From assembly GCA_019638675.1 (NCBI GenBank), contig JAHBTE010000001.1, positions 1,954,605 to 2,018,604 of the forward strand: 64,000 bases of DNA. The letters run 5' to 3'. The translations under genes and the position numbers were made by a program. Below the pieces are notes generated by a model. The model was not told the origin of the DNA, did no database searches, and worked only from the letters and a program-made list of their open reading frames with translations. Shown here in pieces: positions 60,079 to 64,000 of this stretch (within the stretch, counting starts at the first letter, position 1; each line of letters starts with the position of its first letter). Source of the DNA: Fimbriimonadaceae bacterium (GTDB taxonomy: Bacteria > Armatimonadota > Fimbriimonadia > Fimbriimonadales > Fimbriimonadaceae).

Positions 60079-60081
60079 GAA

Positions 60082-60939
60082 ATGAACCAAGATCATTTGA
60101 ATGATGAACAGATGGACAGCCTGATGCGCCAAATTTTTGGTGAGTCAGAAGCTGGCGATCTTGCGATGCTGGAAGGAGTCTCCCCAGCGGCTTTAGAACA
60201 AGAGAGAATTGTTCTGAACAATTTGCGCTCGGAACTTCGAGGGCTGAAGGAAGTTCCCGAATGCCAGCTTTCAACCGAGCACCTCCGCAACGCGATCTTA
60301 AACGAAGGTTCGGGCAGTAAGCGAACCGCGCCTTTGACTTCGTTCTGGAAGTTCGCGGTGCCAGTAGCCGCTTGTGCGGCAATCGCAAGCTGGATGATGT
60401 TTGGGCCGAAGACGATGACCCAAACTGGTCAACCATCAAGCGGCAATATCGCCAAGAATTCTGATCACGTGGCTCAACCGAGTTTGGACAGGGCTCCGAG
60501 TACGGCTGAAATTTCAAGAGATACGCAAGAGCCTGCAGTTTCAAATGAGGAAGTTACTCCTCCGGTGGTACAGGATGAGCCAGAACCACAAACCAAGCAA
60601 CCAGTTAAGAGCAATCGGCGACCTCGTGGAAACAGCGGTCGGCTGGCAAGCAACACCAGTACCCCGGTGGTCAACCTGCAAGATCTCGCATCAAGTGCAG
60701 TAGGAGCGATTACCATGGGATTTGGTGGTGCAGGCAATGCCGCAATGAAAGCGGCTCCGAGTAGCGATAACGTCAGCGATTCTGCTAACCGAGCAATTGA
60801 ATCTTTTGCTGGTTCAGAACGAGAAACAGCCCCTGCCGACAGCAATAAAGTCGTGCTAGTCGGTGGTGGTTCACAGTTTGATGCCCGGGCAAATTCAGCG
60901 ATGGAGGTTGACAAGCGCGATGTCGTTTTTGGCGGCTAG
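60082..60939 (+). CDS. Anti-sigma factor with single membrane helix
   Basis: The 285-residue protein has an N-terminal cytoplasmic region (about 1-85) with a helical zinc-free anti-sigma-like pattern (QMDSLMRQIFGES, then SAALEQ-type helix and ELRGLKEVPECQLS). A membrane helix follows (about 88-107), then a long low-complexity periplasmic region rich in Ser, Asn, Pro and Gln. The position directly after the ECF sigma gene is the main support. No ZAS motif (HxxxCxxC) is visible. The final codons overlap the start of the HtrA-like gene by 20 bases. Confidence 0.75.
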   Translation: MNQDHLNDEQMDSLMRQIFGESEAGDLAMLEGVSPAALEQERIVLNNLRSELRGLKEVPECQLSTEHLRNAILNEGSGSKRTAPLTSFWKFAVPVAACAAIASWMMFGPKTMTQTGQPSSGNIAKNSDHVAQPSLDRAPSTAEISRDTQEPAVSNEEVTPPVVQDEPEPQTKQPVKSNRRPRGNSGRLASNTSTPVVNLQDLASSAVGAITMGFGGAGNAAMKAAPSSDNVSDSANRAIESFAGSERETAPADSNKVVLVGGGSQFDARANSAMEVDKRDVVFGG

Positions 60940-61927
60940 CCTTGCAGTTGCCATAACACAGTTCGATGAACCGCAAGAGCGGTTCATCGATACCCCCATT
61001 CGCGCCGTCAACTCGTATCAATCTGCGGCTTGGAATTCTATTGTTGATGCAGTCGCTGTACTGCCTGATTCTCACGGAAAGCCGTTTGGTCTCGCAGTCA
61101 TGATTGATGACAAAGGCCACTTCGTAGCCCACGTTTCGAGCCTTGTTGAAGAACCAATCACGGCAAAAATGAGCGGCGGGCTCGATGTTCGCCTTGGTCG
61201 TATTGGATTTGATAAGGAAACTCAACTGGTATTGCTCGGTGCCCAAAATTGGGTGACCGGTAAACGCCAAGCTGTACGAGTCGCGCCAGAAGTGAAGAAG
61301 GGTGAGCTAATGGTTGCCACCGTCAATGGCCCAGTTCGTGGTCAGCTGACCAGCGATTCGCGGCCAGGAATTTTCTTGCCTAGCTTAAGATTCGTCCCGC
61401 TTGCTGAAATCCAGCTTGAATCTAAAGATTTTCCCGTCGGCGGAGGAGTTGTGTTCGATAACTCCGGAAGCTTGGTTGGCATCCTTGGTGCCATCTTGAA
61501 TCCGATGTATCCAGAGACCGCCATGGCTACTCAGAGCGTACGAAACGACCCGAAGCAGTTTGGCCCTGCTGGTTTAACTGTCGCCTACGCGCTTGGCCCC
61601 AAGATTCTCAACCGGATTGTAAAAGGTTTCAGAACAGAAAGTCATAAGGTCGAACACCCAAGCGTTGGAATCTTTTTCCGCGAAGGCGATGGCCCAGGCC
61701 AGATTATCGTAGATGAGATTACAAAGGGAAGTCCATGTGATCTCGCTGGCGTGAAGGCGGGCGATCAAATCATGTCGGCGAACGGCGTTCCGATGGGCAA
61801 CGTTATTGATCTCGCCGCAATGCTGTTTGAGCTAGAACCAGGTTCCGACCTGACACTCAAGCTGTACCGCAACGGTGAGCAGTTTGAAGCCAAGATGAAA
61901 GTCGGCGTGCAAAAGAACCTGAGCTAA
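60920..61927 (+). CDS. HtrA/DegP-like pseudoprotease with PDZ domain
   Basis: The 335-residue product from ATG 60920 has a possible signal peptide (1-12), a chymotrypsin-type double beta-barrel (about 30-240) and one PDZ domain (about 246-330). Conserved HtrA landmarks can be followed, but with catalytic losses. The His region reads VAHVSSLV (His71 kept). The Asp region reads GFDKETQLVLL, with Gln102 where the catalytic Asp should be. The Ser region reads PVGGGVV (172-178) instead of GNSGG. The PDZ domain has an intact core (DLAGVKAGDQIMSANGV). It is therefore probably a sensor or adaptor, not a protease. It overlaps the anti-sigma gene by 20 bases. Confidence 0.8.
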   Translation: MSFLAASLAVAITQFDEPQERFIDTPIRAVNSYQSAAWNSIVDAVAVLPDSHGKPFGLAVMIDDKGHFVAHVSSLVEEPITAKMSGGLDVRLGRIGFDKETQLVLLGAQNWVTGKRQAVRVAPEVKKGELMVATVNGPVRGQLTSDSRPGIFLPSLRFVPLAEIQLESKDFPVGGGVVFDNSGSLVGILGAILNPMYPETAMATQSVRNDPKQFGPAGLTVAYALGPKILNRIVKGFRTESHKVEHPSVGIFFREGDGPGQIIVDEITKGSPCDLAGVKAGDQIMSANGVPMGNVIDLAAMLFELEPGSDLTLKLYRNGEQFEAKMKVGVQKNLS

Positions 61928-63648
61928 GAGCCCAGTCGCAGATCTTTCACAATCAGTTTAAGTTGAGGCCGGTTGTTGAACCGGTCTTCTTCTATTGTGT
62001 AGACCAAATCTATCTCTGATTGGAGTGGCAACTCCGCGACTTGCTCTCCGATGCCAAACGCCATGGCTTGCCGTTGACCAGCATCGGTTTCTAGAGTTAA
62101 ACGAGCATGGATCGGATTTCTGGTAGGCGTGCAAGCGGCTAGCCGAACACCCGTTGAAACAAAAATCGGCTCCGGGTTTGCTTCGCCGAACGGCTCCAAA
62201 GTCGCCAGGTGCTGAGCTAGTTCAAGTGATGAATCTGCGAGGTCAAGTTCTTGGTCAATGTTGAGGGTTGGCAGGAAGTCTTCGGGTTTTAGCCTTTCAG
62301 AAGCAAAGACGTCCATTGACTGTGCAAACTCCTCAAGATTTACGACATCTAAGGAAACGCCCGCCGCCGCCGCATGACCACCACCTTTAATGAGTAGCGA
62401 ACGGTTTGCTTCGATTGCTTCAAACAGATTAAACGCAGGGAGTGATCGGGCTGAGCCAGAAGCAACATCGCCATGGATTCCGAGTACAAAAGCGGGGCGA
62501 CGGAATTTTTCGACCACTTTGCCCGCTACGATTCCAACGAGGCCCTTCTGCCAGTTTTCTCCGGCGACGACAATCGCAGATTTTTGATCAAGGCCATCTG
62601 CCAATATTTTCGCGAACGTCTCTTCCATGAGTGCATCTTGGAGTTCGCGCCGCTCCGTATTTTTTTGATTCAAAAAGTTGGCGAGTTCGTACGATTCTCT
62701 TGCGTCATCGGTCGTCAATAGTCGGAAAGCCACGTCGGCATCGTCAATCCTTCCCACTGCGTTGATCCGCGGGCCGAGTTGGAATCCAATGTGGCGGGTT
62801 GTGAGTTTGGCAGTTGGATCGGCTAAGTTGCTGACTGTGAGGAGTGCTTGCACTCCGTGCTTTTGGCTTGCTTTGAGGGCTGTCAAGCCATGCCGCGCTA
62901 TTATGCGGTTGTTGTCGCGCAAAGGCATCACGTCGGCGACTGTTCCCATTACGGCAAGGTCAAGAAAATGCCGATAAAAGACTTCCGGCTTGATGCCAAG
63001 TTCAGGCGCAAGTCCGGCGCAGAATAGGAATGCAATCCCTGCGCCGCTCATTTCGCTGGCTGGTCCGTCGTAATCCCGCCGCTTAGGGTTGACTACAGCT
63101 TCTGCCATGGGCAGAGTCTCCGGCGATTCGTGGTGGTCTGTCACGACCACTTTCATTCCTAGCTCGTATGCGGCTTCCAGTTGTTTATGACTGCTTGTGC
63201 CGCAGTCACAAGTCAATATAAGTTTCGCCCCCGATGCGTGGGCTCGCCGGATCGTATCAATATGGATGCCGTACCCTTCGTTTTCTCTGTGCGGAACATG
63301 ACCTTCTACTTCAAAGCCAGTCTTAGCAAGGAATCGGTAGAGAATCGCCGCGCTGGTAACGCCATCTACATCGTAGTCTCCGTGAATGTAGATTTTTTCG
63401 CTCCGTTCTTTAGCTCCTAGAATCGCTGCTTTGGCTTTTTCAAAGTCGGGTAACTCTTCTGGACGGCTGAATTGCGAAAGCGAAGGATTCAGAAATGTAT
63501 TTGCTTCGCTTGGGTCGGAATAGCCTCGCTGAACAAGTAATTTCGCGACAACCGGATGAAGGTTTAGCTCTGCAACTAGTTTCTGCGCCGCAAGCTCATC
63601 AGTTGGGCGCAAGTTCCAAATAGTGGGGTAGTCAGTTGCAAGAGCCAT
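61924..63648 (-). CDS. recJ: Single-stranded-DNA-specific exonuclease RecJ
   Basis: RecJ degrades 5' single-stranded ends in recombination and mismatch repair. The 574-residue protein has the DHH family motifs: DYDVDG (91-96), a CDCGTS motif and DHH (171-173), then the DHHA1 domain with GGGHAAAAGV near 430, and a C-terminal OB-fold. The Mg/Mn-binding Asp and His residues look intact. It is a single gene that converges with the HtrA-like gene, sharing an interlocked stop. Confidence 0.95.
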   Translation of the reverse strand: MALATDYPTIWNLRPTDELAAQKLVAELNLHPVVAKLLVQRGYSDPSEANTFLNPSLSQFSRPEELPDFEKAKAAILGAKERSEKIYIHGDYDVDGVTSAAILYRFLAKTGFEVEGHVPHRENEGYGIHIDTIRRAHASGAKLILTCDCGTSSHKQLEAAYELGMKVVVTDHHESPETLPMAEAVVNPKRRDYDGPASEMSGAGIAFLFCAGLAPELGIKPEVFYRHFLDLAVMGTVADVMPLRDNNRIIARHGLTALKASQKHGVQALLTVSNLADPTAKLTTRHIGFQLGPRINAVGRIDDADVAFRLLTTDDARESYELANFLNQKNTERRELQDALMEETFAKILADGLDQKSAIVVAGENWQKGLVGIVAGKVVEKFRRPAFVLGIHGDVASGSARSLPAFNLFEAIEANRSLLIKGGGHAAAAGVSLDVVNLEEFAQSMDVFASERLKPEDFLPTLNIDQELDLADSSLELAQHLATLEPFGEANPEPIFVSTGVRLAACTPTRNPIHARLTLETDAGQRQAMAFGIGEQVAELPLQSEIDLVYTIEEDRFNNRPQLKLIVKDLRLGS

Positions 63649-63709
63649 TGGCTAAGTATGGACGTGAAGTGAGTTGAGGGAGTCTCGCGAACTCCCCAAA
63701 CTTTTCCAA

Positions 63710-64000
63710 TCAGCTCACGTCGGCAAAAACCGTGCGGAGTTCTTCGGCTCGTGCGGTTGGAACCATTGCAACAACCATATCGCCTGGTTGGAATTCTGTG
63801 TCTCCATTCACTTGCTGGCCAGTTCCGCCTCGGAAGATGTAAACGATGAACGAGCCTTGCGGGAGAGTGATATCACGCACAGCTTGACCGATCAATGGTG
63901 ACTTTTCGCTGAGAAGGCTTTCGACGACTTCCACATGACCACGGTGAAGGTGACCGATTGGAATAAGTTCATCGCTGGCGATTTGCTGGTCAATCAGGCT
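63710..64000 (-). CDS. TrkA-like potassium channel regulator, C-terminal part (runs off window)
   Basis: The frame is open from the right window edge to a stop at 63710. The visible 96 residues form an RCK_C/TrkA_C domain with a core SPLIGQAVRDITLPQGSF and a closing GDMVVAMVP strand, as in TrkA and KtrA proteins that gate K uptake with bound nucleotide. The upstream NAD-binding domain must lie beyond the window. A GTG at 63934 lies in the frame but is internal, because the preceding codons also belong to the domain. Confidence 0.7.
   Translation of the reverse strand, partial: SLIDQQIASDELIPIGHLHRGHVEVVESLLSEKSPLIGQAVRDITLPQGSFIVYIFRGGTGQQVNGDTEFQPGDMVVAMVPTARAEELRTVFADVS

Noticed and set aside
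1-64000. CRISPR arrays, prophage or transposase genes, rRNA or tRNA genes
   Set aside because: No regular short repeat arrays, integrase or transposase motifs, or rRNA/tRNA structures were seen; the only insertion-like footprint is the rpoD repeat.

Overview
The window is a gene-dense bacterial chromosome segment of moderate GC (about half). There are no rRNA genes, tRNAs, CRISPR arrays, phage genes or insertion sequences that I can see. Combined traits point to a diderm Terrabacteria lineage, most plausibly Armatimonadota (Fimbriimonadia-like). These traits are outer-membrane barrel and lipoprotein genes, a flagellar cap protein, SepF next to a YggS-type PLP protein, a Tat-exported GH109-type oxidoreductase with ThuA and Gfo/Idh relatives, and several genes with a -10 box only 5-8 nt before the start codon. 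The phylum is inference from gene content, not from a marker phylogeny. || Layout. 1-5.0 kb (minus): a truncated unknown gene, a membrane-anchored caspase-like protein that has lost its catalytic residues, an outer-membrane barrel, a secreted Ig-like protein and a HAD phosphatase. 5.2-8.4 kb (plus): HDOD protein and FliD. 8.4-11.1 kb (minus): TerC and a NatAB-type ABC exporter. 11.2-14.6 kb (plus): GH109-type oxidoreductase, a lipoprotein and an ankyrin protein. 14.6-23.2 kb (minus): a long run nusA-ylxR-infB-FAH hydrolase-M16 peptidase-GAF histidine kinase-ThuA-Gfo/Idh. 23.4-25.7 kb (minus): DUF192, leuD, sepF, yggS. 25.8-30.8 kb: trpE, a TM2/GYF protein, gltX-hisD. 30.9-36.8 kb (minus): a PH-like membrane protein lying between two copies of the 3' end of the main sigma factor gene, rpoD, cysteine desulfurase, sucD, cyclophilin and small membrane proteins. 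36.9-46 kb: DinB, dnaE, a coiled-coil exported protein, an SdpI/SdpR pair, trpA and a HisC-like aminotransferase. 46-55 kb: TlpA-like thioredoxin, rpsD, PilZ protein, rsmG, TPR lipoprotein, leuS and a large STN-domain protein. 55-64 kb: rluD-like, radC, VOC, ribokinase, DAACS symporter, an ECF sigma / anti-sigma / HtrA-like pseudoprotease trio, recJ and the C-terminal part of a TrkA-like protein. || How the genes work together. Most of the window is housekeeping: translation (nusA, infB, gltX, leuS, rpsD, rsmG, rluD), replication and repair (dnaE, recJ, radC), amino-acid synthesis (trpE, trpA, hisD, hisC-like, leuD), TCA (sucD) and division (sepF). Pathway genes are scattered rather than clustered: sucD without sucC, trpE far from trpA, nusA without rimP. 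|| The best leads for something undescribed are (i) the ECF sigma/anti-sigma module ending in an HtrA-fold protein with a dead active site, (ii) the pseudo-caspase in an envelope gene cluster, and (iii) the duplicated rpoD 3' end bracketing a single small gene, which looks like the footprint of an insertion that regenerated the gene end. Smaller points are a YlxR gene with no standard start codon, an extended -10 promoter plus terminator-type leader before nusA, and four convergent gene pairs whose stop codons interlock in a shared YTAA.
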